In this document: positions 44,363 through 52,718 of the stretch, piece by piece
Layout: each line of letters begins with the position of its first letter
How positions within the stretch are numbered: position 1 is the first letter of the stretch
Source of the DNA: Bacteriovoracaceae bacterium
GTDB lineage: Bacteria > Bdellovibrionota > Bacteriovoracia > Bacteriovoracales > Bacteriovoracaceae
DNA: 64,000 bases
Reading direction: 5' to 3'
NCBI GenBank assembly: GCA_028101965.1
Contig: JAOHMI010000004.1
Location: 20,595-84,594, forward strand
Notes under the pieces: model-generated
What the model saw: only the letters and a program-made list of their open reading frames with translations
Database searches by the model: none
Told to the model about the DNA's origin: nothing
Program-made: the position numbers and the translations under genes

Positions 44363-45370
44363 TTAAACGGAATGAAAACTTCGAGCAGGTTCTGATGGTT
44401 TAGCCAATTGGAGAAACAACTTTTCACAACTCTTTAAAAACTTACGTTTAAAGTTTTGAGCATTATACTTTAAAGCTTCCCTTCTCATTTTATCTTGGTC
44501 TATTCGATGCTTAGATACAATAACTTCTTTTAATTCATCTTCGAGATTACTAATATTTAAAAAAGAAATATTGATCTGCTCATAAAACTCTCTATCAGTT
44601 TCAGAACAATTATACACTGATAATCCACTGGCCTTAGCCCTTAAGGCATCAATATAATCAAGTCTCCCCTCTACAATAAATAAGTAAGCAGAAGAGAATT
44701 TTTCAGCTTTTTCTTGGTCTGAAGAATCTTGTGATAAAATGTCCGATGGCACTTGGTATTCAGATAATTTATTTAGTATATTGGTTAATTGATCGTTTGA
44801 TATTGAAGAGGAAACCACGATCTTCTCTTTGACGATGTTTTTAGATAAATCAAATTGGCTAAAATCAGCACAAAAGCTCATATTTTGCAATTGGGCCCGC
44901 TCTCCTTTATATTCCATTTGCAGACTAAAGGGCAAAAACTCTCTTTGGCCGGTACTCTGTTCGTAAAAAGATTTGAAAAGACGGGTTTTCCAACCACTAC
45001 CTGGAATAATATTTTTATTCAGGAAGTTTAGCTCGATTCTTAAGTTATAATATTTTTGATCGATAACAAGATTACTTAAGTTTCCATTATTAAAGATGAT
45101 AATAGCTTCATGTGGCCGTTTAGGAATTAAAGTTTTTCGTGCATGGGGTATCAAATAAAATTGTTTTTTGATATCTGCATTATTTTTAATTTTATTTGAA
45201 AGATAAGTTGATTGTATTGAATTAAGTTCAATTGGAGCTTGAAGCTTACCTTGCTGATGGGAAAGAGTATATATTGTTACCTCATCATATAAAGCAACAA
45301 GCTGCTCTAATATAAAAGTGGTTTCATTCTTCTCTAATAAAAAATCAATAAAAATACCAACATTTTTCAT
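44363..45370 (-). CDS. glycosyltransferase-like protein, uncertain
   Basis: A 335-residue soluble protein. The start (MKNVGIFIDFLLEKNETTFILEQL) and the C-terminal part (LFIVEGRLDYIDALRAKASGLSVY followed by a helical tail) resemble the two Rossmann-like halves of a GT-B glycosyltransferase, but no key motif is certain. Function is unknown. It is the third gene of the trmFO-EamA run (15 bp after the EamA gene). Confidence 0.45.
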   Translation of the reverse strand: MKNVGIFIDFLLEKNETTFILEQLVALYDEVTIYTLSHQQGKLQAPIELNSIQSTYLSNKIKNNADIKKQFYLIPHARKTLIPKRPHEAIIIFNNGNLSNLVIDQKYYNLRIELNFLNKNIIPGSGWKTRLFKSFYEQSTGQREFLPFSLQMEYKGERAQLQNMSFCADFSQFDLSKNIVKEKIVVSSSISNDQLTNILNKLSEYQVPSDILSQDSSDQEKAEKFSSAYLFIVEGRLDYIDALRAKASGLSVYNCSETDREFYEQINISFLNISNLEDELKEVIVSKHRIDQDKMRREALKYNAQNFKRKFLKSCEKLFLQLAKPSEPARSFHSV

Positions 45371-45385
45371 CTTAAGTCTCTCTAA

Positions 45386-46288
45386 CTAAGGACGTTTTAG
45401 TTGAATTAGAGCAGCTCCTATAGTAAGAATACCGGCTCCCATTAACTGAACAGTGTTTAAAGTTTTATCTAAGAAAACCCAATTGAGCAATATAGCAAAA
45501 AAAGGAAAAAAGAGTTCTAGTAGCGTGCAATTTTTCGCAGTTACTAAATTAAGTCCTTTATAATAAAGATACATGGCCAATATGCCTGATATTAAAACCA
45601 TAAGACTAATTTTAGATAAATCTTCAACACTAGTGGTTAAACTTAAATCTTCAGACATGATAATAAAAAACGGGATTGAGAAAATTAAGCCGATAAAGAA
45701 ACGTCCTAGGAGCAACTCCTGTTCGGAAAAACCTTTATTCCTAAGCTCTTTTCCAAAGACCGTGGCCAATCCCCATCCAAAAACACTTATAAGAACTAAT
45801 CCAAATCCTAGAATCACACCATTCTCTGCATAAACTAAATTATTTCCCGCCTCAAATACCTTAAGTAGATCATCTATTGAAATAAGAAAGCTTCCAAATA
45901 AACACAAAATTGCTAAGAGGATAAACTGCTTCGTTATTACTTCCTTAAGAAAAATTCGTGCAAAAAGGATCGCTATAATTGGTTGCAGTTTTTGTAAAAC
46001 AATAACCAGAGAGGGGTTTAGGTAATTGAATGCTTGCGTAAAGGAGATCGTCGCAATCGCAGAACCAAAGCCCCCTATCATAATAAAGGAGAACATATTT
46101 TTTAAACTAAGTTTCCGTAAATTTAACAAGGGTTTAAAAAACAAAACCCCTAGTATTAGACATAGAATAATATGCTCAAGAAGCACGAGCTTAATACTAT
46201 TAAACCCTGAATTAACTAGAGGGTATCTAATTAAGGTATCTAGTGCCCATAGAGCAGTTGAAATTATAATAAATAAAGCACCAACCAT
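45386..46288 (-). CDS. EamA-family (DMT) transporter
   Basis: A 300-residue inner-membrane protein with about ten spans in two EamA repeats (start GALFIIISTALWALDTLI; second repeat VLISVFGWGLATVFGKEL). Family members move small metabolites out or in; the substrate cannot be told. It starts 7 bp after the trmFO stop and is followed closely by the glycosyltransferase-like gene. Confidence 0.88.
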   Translation of the reverse strand: MVGALFIIISTALWALDTLIRYPLVNSGFNSIKLVLLEHIILCLILGVLFFKPLLNLRKLSLKNMFSFIMIGGFGSAIATISFTQAFNYLNPSLVIVLQKLQPIIAILFARIFLKEVITKQFILLAILCLFGSFLISIDDLLKVFEAGNNLVYAENGVILGFGLVLISVFGWGLATVFGKELRNKGFSEQELLLGRFFIGLIFSIPFFIIMSEDLSLTTSVEDLSKISLMVLISGILAMYLYYKGLNLVTAKNCTLLELFFPFFAILLNWVFLDKTLNTVQLMGAGILTIGAALIQLKRP

Positions 46289-46295
46289 GGTTTCT

Positions 46296-47690
46296 TTACT
46301 CCAGTTCTAAGTTTTTTGTTATCTTACTCTGATAAAATTCGGAAAAGATTTTATTACCTCTTTCCGCTGCCATTTCTTTTTTTAATAACTTTTTTTCAAA
46401 TCTTTTTAGCTTCTTTCCTTTAGGAAGTTCAATCGAAGGAATTAAGCCAAAATTAATACTTGAAGGCCTTGGATCCGGAACGGTAAATAAATAATTTATC
46501 AATGCCCCGATACAAGTCTCGATTGGGTAAACAAGTATATCTTCATTTCCTTTAATTCGATTCAGGATTTGTGTCGCCACAAAAAGTCCAATTGAAGCAG
46601 ATTCCGTGTATCCTTCAACGCCTGTTATTTGTCCGGCAAAGAATAATTCAGGAAATTTTTTAGAAGACAGGTCTTTATTAAGTAATCTTTTCGAGTGAAG
46701 AAATGTATTTCTGTGCACACTTCCAAGATGGATAAATTGTGCTTCTTCAAAACCAGGTATTTTTTTAAAAACTCTTTTTTGCTCGGGATAGGTCAAACGA
46801 TTTTGAAATCCAACTAAATTAAAAGCGTCCCCTAAAAGATTCTCTTTTCTTAATTGGAGAACGGCGTATGGTTTCTCACCTTCAGGTGTTTTTAATCCAA
46901 CAGGCTTCATGCAGCTAAAACGAAGTGTCTCCACTCCTCTTTCGGCCATAGTATCAATTGGCAAACATGCCTCAAAGAAATTCCAATCTTCAAAATTGTG
47001 AGCTTGAACTTTATCAGCTTCGATCAAATCTTTAACAAACTCTTCATACTGACCTTTTGTAAAAGGCACATTCAAATAATCGCCTTTAAACTCATCTTCA
47101 GCTCCCAATGGAGTGGCAAAACGATCTTTAAAGTACATTTTACTCGTGTCCAGACCATCTAGCTCAACAATAGGAGCGATTGCATCATAAAAATATAAGC
47201 CGTCACTATCATCAAGCTCAGATGAAAACCAATTTGTTAGACCCTCTGAAGTTAGTGGGCCTGTCGCACAGATGACATAGTCGGCCTTATATTTTTTTTG
47301 CATTTCGATTGGATCGCTTACACTTTCTTCGACTAATTCAATATTTGTTTTATTTTTTAAAAAGTTAGTAACGGATTCTGAAAATTTTATACGGTCAACA
47401 CTTAAGGCATCCCCTGCTGGTACTTTAGATTCTTCAGCTTTTTCTAAGATTAAAGAACCAAGTTTTCGCATTTCAAACTTGAGCATACCATGGGCCGAAG
47501 TGCTTTTGATCGATTTAAGAGAGTTAGTACAAACCAGTTCTGCCAAAGTCGATAATTTCTGTGCTGGATTAGGCTTTTTAGTCTTTCCCTCAACTAGTAT
47601 GACTGATATTCCTGCTTGAGATAAAAAGTGAGCTGCTTCAACTCCTGCCAATCCCCCACCGATGATTAAAACTTTTTTATTTGTTTCCAT
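46296..47690 (-). CDS. trmFO: folate-dependent tRNA (uracil-54-C5) methyltransferase
   Basis: A 464-residue TrmFO, which makes ribothymidine at position 54 of tRNA from methylene-tetrahydrofolate with FAD. Signals: FAD loop IIGGGLAGVEAAHFL, AELVCTNSLKS (catalytic Cys region), the KFEMRKLGSLI segment, YDAIAPIV and FFAGQITGVEGYTES. Length matches the family. Start at 47690 follows AGAGAG; the frame is open a little further upstream. First gene of a run with an EamA transporter and a glycosyltransferase-like gene. Confidence 0.93.
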   Translation of the reverse strand: METNKKVLIIGGGLAGVEAAHFLSQAGISVILVEGKTKKPNPAQKLSTLAELVCTNSLKSIKSTSAHGMLKFEMRKLGSLILEKAEESKVPAGDALSVDRIKFSESVTNFLKNKTNIELVEESVSDPIEMQKKYKADYVICATGPLTSEGLTNWFSSELDDSDGLYFYDAIAPIVELDGLDTSKMYFKDRFATPLGAEDEFKGDYLNVPFTKGQYEEFVKDLIEADKVQAHNFEDWNFFEACLPIDTMAERGVETLRFSCMKPVGLKTPEGEKPYAVLQLRKENLLGDAFNLVGFQNRLTYPEQKRVFKKIPGFEEAQFIHLGSVHRNTFLHSKRLLNKDLSSKKFPELFFAGQITGVEGYTESASIGLFVATQILNRIKGNEDILVYPIETCIGALINYLFTVPDPRPSSINFGLIPSIELPKGKKLKRFEKKLLKKEMAAERGNKIFSEFYQSKITKNLELE

Positions 47691-47907
47691 ATGCTCTCTA
47701 AAATGAATTCCCAACCACCAGCTCAACCTGTTAAAACCATTGAGAAATAATTATTTTTAGACTATATACTTCAATAAATAGGAGTATGCACATTTCTCTG
47801 ACTTTAAATTAGCCGGTATTTGAGGAAATAGTCTAAAGAAGAGACTTTATCTGAATTTACGAATAGCGTCAATCTCTTTCAAAAAGGGCTGAAACAAAGG
47901 AATAATC

Positions 47908-49671
47908 ATGAAAATAACACTTCATCAAACACATATTCAATTGGGAGATCTTGACTCAGCTTTTAGCTATTTGGAAAAAATCATAAAACAAAACGTTGAG
48001 GGAGTTCACCTCTTTCCAGAGCTATTCTTCACCGGTTACCCACTTAACGACTATATTTTTGATCCAGGGTTTATTCAAGATTACTTACGCAAAATAGAGA
48101 AATTAAATAAATTCTTCGCACAAGAAAGTAAGGCAAAAAATATTCTTTTTCTGTGTGGTGGTGTGGATTATATATTAGATAATGAAAGCTTCCCTCAACA
48201 AATACGAAACAGTTTATTTGCAATCGGAGGAGATTATCAACAGCTGACCCCAGTTTATCACAAACAACTTCTTCCCAACTATGATATTTTTGATGAAAAA
48301 AAATACTTTCATCCAGGAAGGAATTCAAAAATTATTAATTTTAAGGGTTATAACCTAGCCCTTCTCATTTGTGAAGATATGTGGGCATCAACTGGACATA
48401 TGATTGACCCAGTATCTGAACTGGCCAAACATTCCCAAAAAGAAAACATAAGCATTGATGCTATCATTAATCTTTCCGCCTCCCCCTATGATATAGAGAA
48501 ACAGTTAAAGAGAACTGAAAGATCCCATGAAATTTCAAACCTTTTTCAATGCCCTTTTCTGTATGTTAATCGAGTAGGTGGTGAAGACGAGATTCTCTTT
48601 GATGGTCAAAGTTTTGTCGCTGATCAATCAGATATTGTGATGCAAGCCAAATCATTTAGCCAAGATTTACTTGAGTATTCATTAAAAAAATTACCGGTGA
48701 GAATTCCTGATCCTAAACAGTTTAAGCATTCACCTAAAAATACTTATGAATCTTTATTCTCCCCACGAATTGATGTTAAACAAAAAAAAATAATTCCCCT
48801 TACCAAAGAAGAGGGAATCGATATTATCCATGCTCTCAAATTTGGATTAATGGAATATTGTAATAAGATTGGAGTCGAAAAATTTATCATTGGTTTATCA
48901 GGAGGCGTTGACTCAGCACTAGTCGCAGCTCTTATTTATCAAAAATTAAAAGAGGAAAATAGAGAAATAAATAAACATCTCGAACTTATTTACTTGCCAA
49001 GTAAGTTCTCTTCGAATTTGAGCTATGAATTATGTTCACAGTTTTGTTTGAATATCGGTCTGCAACTTAAAGTCTTTCCTATTAAGTTTCTGCACTCTAC
49101 TTTTCAAAATCAATTCAATGATTTTTTACAAACTCCCTTAAGTGGAATAACTGATGAAAACATTCAATCAAGAATAAGAGGAACAATATTAATGGCCCGT
49201 TCAAACCAAAGTGGTGCCTTAGTTATTAATACTTCAAATAAATCAGAGCTTTCCGTTGGTTATTCAACTCAATATGGAGATTCGATAGGTGCTTTATCAT
49301 TAATCGGAGATTTGTATAAGTCGCAAGTTTTTGACTTATGTCATACTTTTAACCAAGAGTTTATCAATATTATCCCTGAAGAAATTATTCATCGACCGCC
49401 AACAGCTGAATTAAGGGAAGATCAGACTGATGATCAAAGCCTTCCTCCTTATAAAATTTTAGACTGTATCTTAGAAGGATTGTTAAGTTATCGTTTTAGT
49501 GATAATGATCTGGTAGAAAAACTAGGTTTGGATAAAGATCAAGTAAAAAAAACTAAACAACTCATCCACCGAGCTGAGTTTAAACGAAAACAGTTTTGCC
49601 CGATCTTGAAAGTTCAAACAAAAAGCTTTGGTTTTGGCCATCGAGTACCGATAACCAAACAAAATGGATAA
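47908..49671 (+). CDS. nadE: glutamine-dependent NAD+ synthetase
   Basis: A 587-residue two-domain enzyme that makes NAD+ from deamido-NAD with glutamine. The N-terminal nitrilase-type glutaminase holds the Glu (FPELFFTGYPL), Lys (KQLLPNYDIFDEKKYF) and Cys (LLICEDMW) triad. The C-terminal synthetase has the ATP loop GLSGGVDSALVAA and NTSNKSELSVGY. AAGGAA precedes the ATG. It stands in its own unit, divergent from trmFO, with the H1-like gene 48 bp downstream. Confidence 0.95.
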   Translation: MKITLHQTHIQLGDLDSAFSYLEKIIKQNVEGVHLFPELFFTGYPLNDYIFDPGFIQDYLRKIEKLNKFFAQESKAKNILFLCGGVDYILDNESFPQQIRNSLFAIGGDYQQLTPVYHKQLLPNYDIFDEKKYFHPGRNSKIINFKGYNLALLICEDMWASTGHMIDPVSELAKHSQKENISIDAIINLSASPYDIEKQLKRTERSHEISNLFQCPFLYVNRVGGEDEILFDGQSFVADQSDIVMQAKSFSQDLLEYSLKKLPVRIPDPKQFKHSPKNTYESLFSPRIDVKQKKIIPLTKEEGIDIIHALKFGLMEYCNKIGVEKFIIGLSGGVDSALVAALIYQKLKEENREINKHLELIYLPSKFSSNLSYELCSQFCLNIGLQLKVFPIKFLHSTFQNQFNDFLQTPLSGITDENIQSRIRGTILMARSNQSGALVINTSNKSELSVGYSTQYGDSIGALSLIGDLYKSQVFDLCHTFNQEFINIIPEEIIHRPPTAELREDQTDDQSLPPYKILDCILEGLLSYRFSDNDLVEKLGLDKDQVKKTKQLIHRAEFKRKQFCPILKVQTKSFGFGHRVPITKQNG

Positions 49672-49719
49672 CAATAATAACATCACTGCTTATTTTAGAA
49701 AAACATACAAGGAGAAAAA

Positions 49720-50208
49720 ATGAAGAAAAATGTAATTATGGGACACTGGAAAGATTTAAAAAAGAATGTTGATAAGTTTGTTAAAGCAAACCAAATCAAT
49801 AAGATCCAAGATAAAATTAAGGTTTCTTTTTCAGTTACATCCAAAGATTTAAAAAAGATGGTAGATAAAGATATTCATCAAATTTTAAATAAAATCAAAA
49901 AAGAATCAGAGACTCTTGAAAAATCCGTAGAGAAAATGATTGAAGTTGAGATCAAGAAAGCTCAGACTTTTCTTAAAGGTCAAAAGAAAGAAGTAGAGAA
50001 GTTCCAAAAGAAAGTTGAAAAATACTTATCTACAAATAAAAAAGCTCCAACTAAAAAGAAGACCACTAAAAAAGCTGCAACTAAAAAGAAAACCACTAAG
50101 AAAGCTGTAACAAAAAAGAAGACAACTAAAAAAGCTGCGACAAAAAAGAAAGCTACTAAAAAAGTTGTTAGAAAAGCGACTCGTAAATCACCAGCGAAAC
50201 TTTCTTAA
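49720..50208 (+). CDS. histone-H1-like lysine-rich DNA-binding protein
   Basis: A 162-residue very basic protein. The first 100 residues are a Lys/Glu helical coiled-coil-like region (KKMVDKDIHQILNKIKKE, MIEVEIKKAQTFLKG). The end is four 10-residue repeats of form KKAxTKKKTT, made by four tandem 30-bp DNA repeats at 50041-50160. This is the layout of bacterial histone-H1-like proteins that compact DNA. AAGGAG precedes the ATG, and a terminator follows. Relatives in Chlamydia and other bacteria are developmental; a role in a non-growing stage is inference. Confidence 0.75.
   Translation: MKKNVIMGHWKDLKKNVDKFVKANQINKIQDKIKVSFSVTSKDLKKMVDKDIHQILNKIKKESETLEKSVEKMIEVEIKKAQTFLKGQKKEVEKFQKKVEKYLSTNKKAPTKKKTTKKAATKKKTTKKAVTKKKTTKKAATKKKATKKVVRKATRKSPAKLS
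50041..50160 (+). repeat. four tandem 30-bp repeats in H1-like gene
   Basis: Four consecutive 30-bp units (50041-50070, -50100, -50130, -50160), each beginning AAAGCT and coding KKAxTKKKTT (the fourth is KKAATKKKAT). Differences are mostly third positions. In-frame repeats could gain or lose units without breaking the gene, so copy number may differ between strains. Confidence 0.85.
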
Positions 50209-50238
50209 TTTTAAATTATACTTTTTTATAAACAAGAT

Positions 50239-50270
50239 CTGGGTTTGGAATCTTCCAAGCTCAGGTTTTT
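50239..50270 (+). terminator. intrinsic terminator after H1-like gene
   Basis: CTGGGTTTGGAA pairs with TTCCAAGCTCAG, a nearly perfect 12-bp stem with two G-T pairs, followed by GTTTTT. It lies 30 bp after the H1-like gene stop and reaches the end of the convergent metallophosphoesterase gene. The opposite strand lacks a T run, so it mainly serves the plus strand. Confidence 0.72.
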
Positions 50271-51351
50271 ATAGACCTAGAGAAACTTCCTCTTTAAACG
50301 GTCTCCATCTGCCATGCCAAGAATTTAAGGTTGCGCGATTTATGTGACCATTTTTTTCATTTACATCAACCAAGACATAGGTCAAATGACTGATATTTTT
50401 AAACCTACCTGCATCCATACTGGGTATGTGATTCCAGGTACCTGAGTTAATATAAATTCTGCCATCAGCAAATTTTCTCCACTCTGAAATGTGAGTGTGC
50501 CCCATCACTATAACATTGGCGTTTGCCCGAGCTGCAAGAGCTCTTTTTGCATTTTTTTCGTATTTTGGATAAATTGTGATTTGTTTTAAGAGCTTCCATT
50601 TGGTTTTAAAATTTGGATTTGATTTCATATAGGATTTAAACTGCGTTTTTAAAATATATCCAATCACCAAATAAGCAAGCTTTAAGAAGAAACCGAAGTC
50701 ATGAACCAAGGTCCATTTTACATAAGCTGAGATAGGACGGACTTTATCAAAATACGGCCGCTCTTTTTTTAGAATTGGTAGCATATAGATGCAGAATAAT
50801 GATGCCCAAGGCAAATTTAATATTGGTCGGCCTTCTGGACCTGGAATAAATTGCTTTAAGCGAGGGACCGTATTAAAACTCTCAAATCGATGCCCATGCT
50901 CAATCAAAACCCCACTTTTAAAATACTGCTGCGTAAACTCAATTTCACTGTGTAACTCTTCTATTACCCTTAATTGAGCTTGAGGGAAAATCATTCCAAA
51001 GTCGTGGTTTCCAATTACATAAGTAATTTTTTTATTCGGACGAGCTAAGAACTTTCGAATGGCACCAAACCAAATAGGATGACCAACAATAATATCCTCC
51101 ACCATTTGCACGACAAATTTTTCATCTAAGATATGAGGAAGTGCATGATCTTTATTAGGTCGCAAAAGATTAAAAATATCACCATTAAGAATTAACTCTA
51201 CATCTTTAAAATAATTAACCCCGGAGCTAAAATGCTCAAGGAACTCTTCGAATCTCTCATCTTCATCAAAGTCTTCTAAATAATTATGCTGACCATTCGG
51301 TAAAAACTTTCCTTCACCTAGATGCATGTCTGACACCACTAAGATTAACAC
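50269..51351 (-). CDS. calcineurin-like metallophosphoesterase (LpxH-like)
   Basis: A 360-residue binuclear metallophosphoesterase. All motifs are present: SDMHLGEG, NGDIFNLL, GNHDFG, EHGHRFESF and VMGHTHISEW. The GHRFESF region and central helical insert resemble UDP-2,3-diacylglucosamine hydrolases (LpxH/LpxI-like lipid A enzymes) but length is larger, so substrate is uncertain. Start overlaps the end of the GGDEF gene by one base, so it shares that operon, an odd partner for a signalling gene. Confidence 0.83.
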   Translation of the reverse strand: MLILVVSDMHLGEGKFLPNGQHNYLEDFDEDERFEEFLEHFSSGVNYFKDVELILNGDIFNLLRPNKDHALPHILDEKFVVQMVEDIIVGHPIWFGAIRKFLARPNKKITYVIGNHDFGMIFPQAQLRVIEELHSEIEFTQQYFKSGVLIEHGHRFESFNTVPRLKQFIPGPEGRPILNLPWASLFCIYMLPILKKERPYFDKVRPISAYVKWTLVHDFGFFLKLAYLVIGYILKTQFKSYMKSNPNFKTKWKLLKQITIYPKYEKNAKRALAARANANVIVMGHTHISEWRKFADGRIYINSGTWNHIPSMDAGRFKNISHLTYVLVDVNEKNGHINRATLNSWHGRWRPFKEEVSLGL

Positions 51352-52694
51352 TAAGAAACCTCTTTGATATGAAAGACTTTCCCCCTGCCGGCTTTTTTTG
51401 ACTTATACATCATATCATCAGCAAATTGAATTATTTCTTCATCAGTGGTCGCGTTGGTAGGGTATTCACAAATTCCAATTGAGGTCGACATTTTATATTC
51501 ATCTCGATCATTAATTAAAAAGGAATGATTTTTAATTTTCTCCAGTAAGCGCAAAGCAATTGGGTATACTTTCTTTTGAGTTACATTAGGCATAATAATA
51601 ACAAATTCGTCTCCTCCAAATCGATAGATTTGGTCTGTTGAACGAACGTATTTACGAACCAATGTTCCTAACTGGCAAATAAGGTCTGACCCGGCCAAGT
51701 GTCCATGATTATCATTCACTAACTTGAATCGGTCGATATCAATAAATAAAACACAAAAATGTTTTTTTCCATCTTCATGCAATTTAATCTGAGTAGATAA
51801 ATCCATCATCAATTTTCTTTGATTATATAATCCAGAAACCTCGTCAGTTAAAGCTAAAGATTCTAGTTTATCAAGTTTGATTAATTGTCCTTTAAAGTGA
51901 CTAACATTCTGTAAGAAAGTTACAAGAAAATCATTAAGAAAGATTTTTTCTTCTTCATCATCCATTTTGATCAATAAGATAAGCTGATTCTGTAATCCTT
52001 CCTTACCTTCAAAGTCATCTCTATCTAAAATTAAATATGACCAGCGATTTTTAGACTGCTCATCGGTATAAACCTTCCCTTGCATTCCAATTCGACGATC
52101 CTTCAAATGATCACGTACTAATTCGAAATTAATACTAGAGAGATCTTTTTTGAGTGAAAATTTCACATGATAATTATCACCAGTATTCTTAAGAACAATA
52201 AAATCATCAACACTTGTAAAGTTACTGCAATAATCCACAATCACTCGAACTAACTGGTCCGAAGTCTTAATATTACTCGGCATACTTAAAATATTAAGAA
52301 GCCGAAAGTATGGGACATGAATTTGATCTTCTTTTTTATCAATTTCACTGAAAATCTTTGCTCTTAAGAACATTCGCATTAATTCTGCTTTCCCAAATTT
52401 GTCATCGAGAACATCACACAAATTAAAACGATAAGCCAGCATGGCCATATCATAACTTTTGTGATTAATGACAATTGAGATTGCTGTATCTTTGAAGTTA
52501 TTTTTTATAAACTCAATCATTAGTTGGGTTTCATTAATCCCATCAGTTTCGTTCAAAACAATTAAAGATAAATCTTCATATTTATATTCATGAATTTTAG
52601 AAAAAGGAAAAAAATGAATTCTTAAATCTTCCCCTATTGCGTTTACGAAGGAAGAAAACTTATCCTTAATATTTGATGTAAAATTTAAACACAA
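51351..52694 (-). CDS. GGDEF diguanylate cyclase
   Basis: A 447-residue diguanylate cyclase that makes c-di-GMP. The active-site GGDEF is at 360-364 and the product-inhibition I-site RSTD at 351-354, at the standard five-residue distance. SLTDEVSGLYNQRKL starts the domain. The first 120 residues look like a receiver fold without the usual Asp, and about 140-270 like a GAF-type sensor. No membrane span. It starts 24 bp after the giant acidic protein gene and its stop overlaps the phosphoesterase start, so it is the middle gene of a signalling operon. Confidence 0.9.
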   Translation of the reverse strand: MCLNFTSNIKDKFSSFVNAIGEDLRIHFFPFSKIHEYKYEDLSLIVLNETDGINETQLMIEFIKNNFKDTAISIVINHKSYDMAMLAYRFNLCDVLDDKFGKAELMRMFLRAKIFSEIDKKEDQIHVPYFRLLNILSMPSNIKTSDQLVRVIVDYCSNFTSVDDFIVLKNTGDNYHVKFSLKKDLSSINFELVRDHLKDRRIGMQGKVYTDEQSKNRWSYLILDRDDFEGKEGLQNQLILLIKMDDEEEKIFLNDFLVTFLQNVSHFKGQLIKLDKLESLALTDEVSGLYNQRKLMMDLSTQIKLHEDGKKHFCVLFIDIDRFKLVNDNHGHLAGSDLICQLGTLVRKYVRSTDQIYRFGGDEFVIIMPNVTQKKVYPIALRLLEKIKNHSFLINDRDEYKMSTSIGICEYPTNATTDEEIIQFADDMMYKSKKAGRGKVFHIKEVS

Positions 52695-52718
52695 TATATT
52701 AAAAATAACTTTTCCTTT

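Noticed and set aside
50269..51351. Naming the metallophosphoesterase LpxH.
   Set aside because: The motifs fit the superfamily, but it is over 100 residues longer than LpxH and not near lipid A genes.
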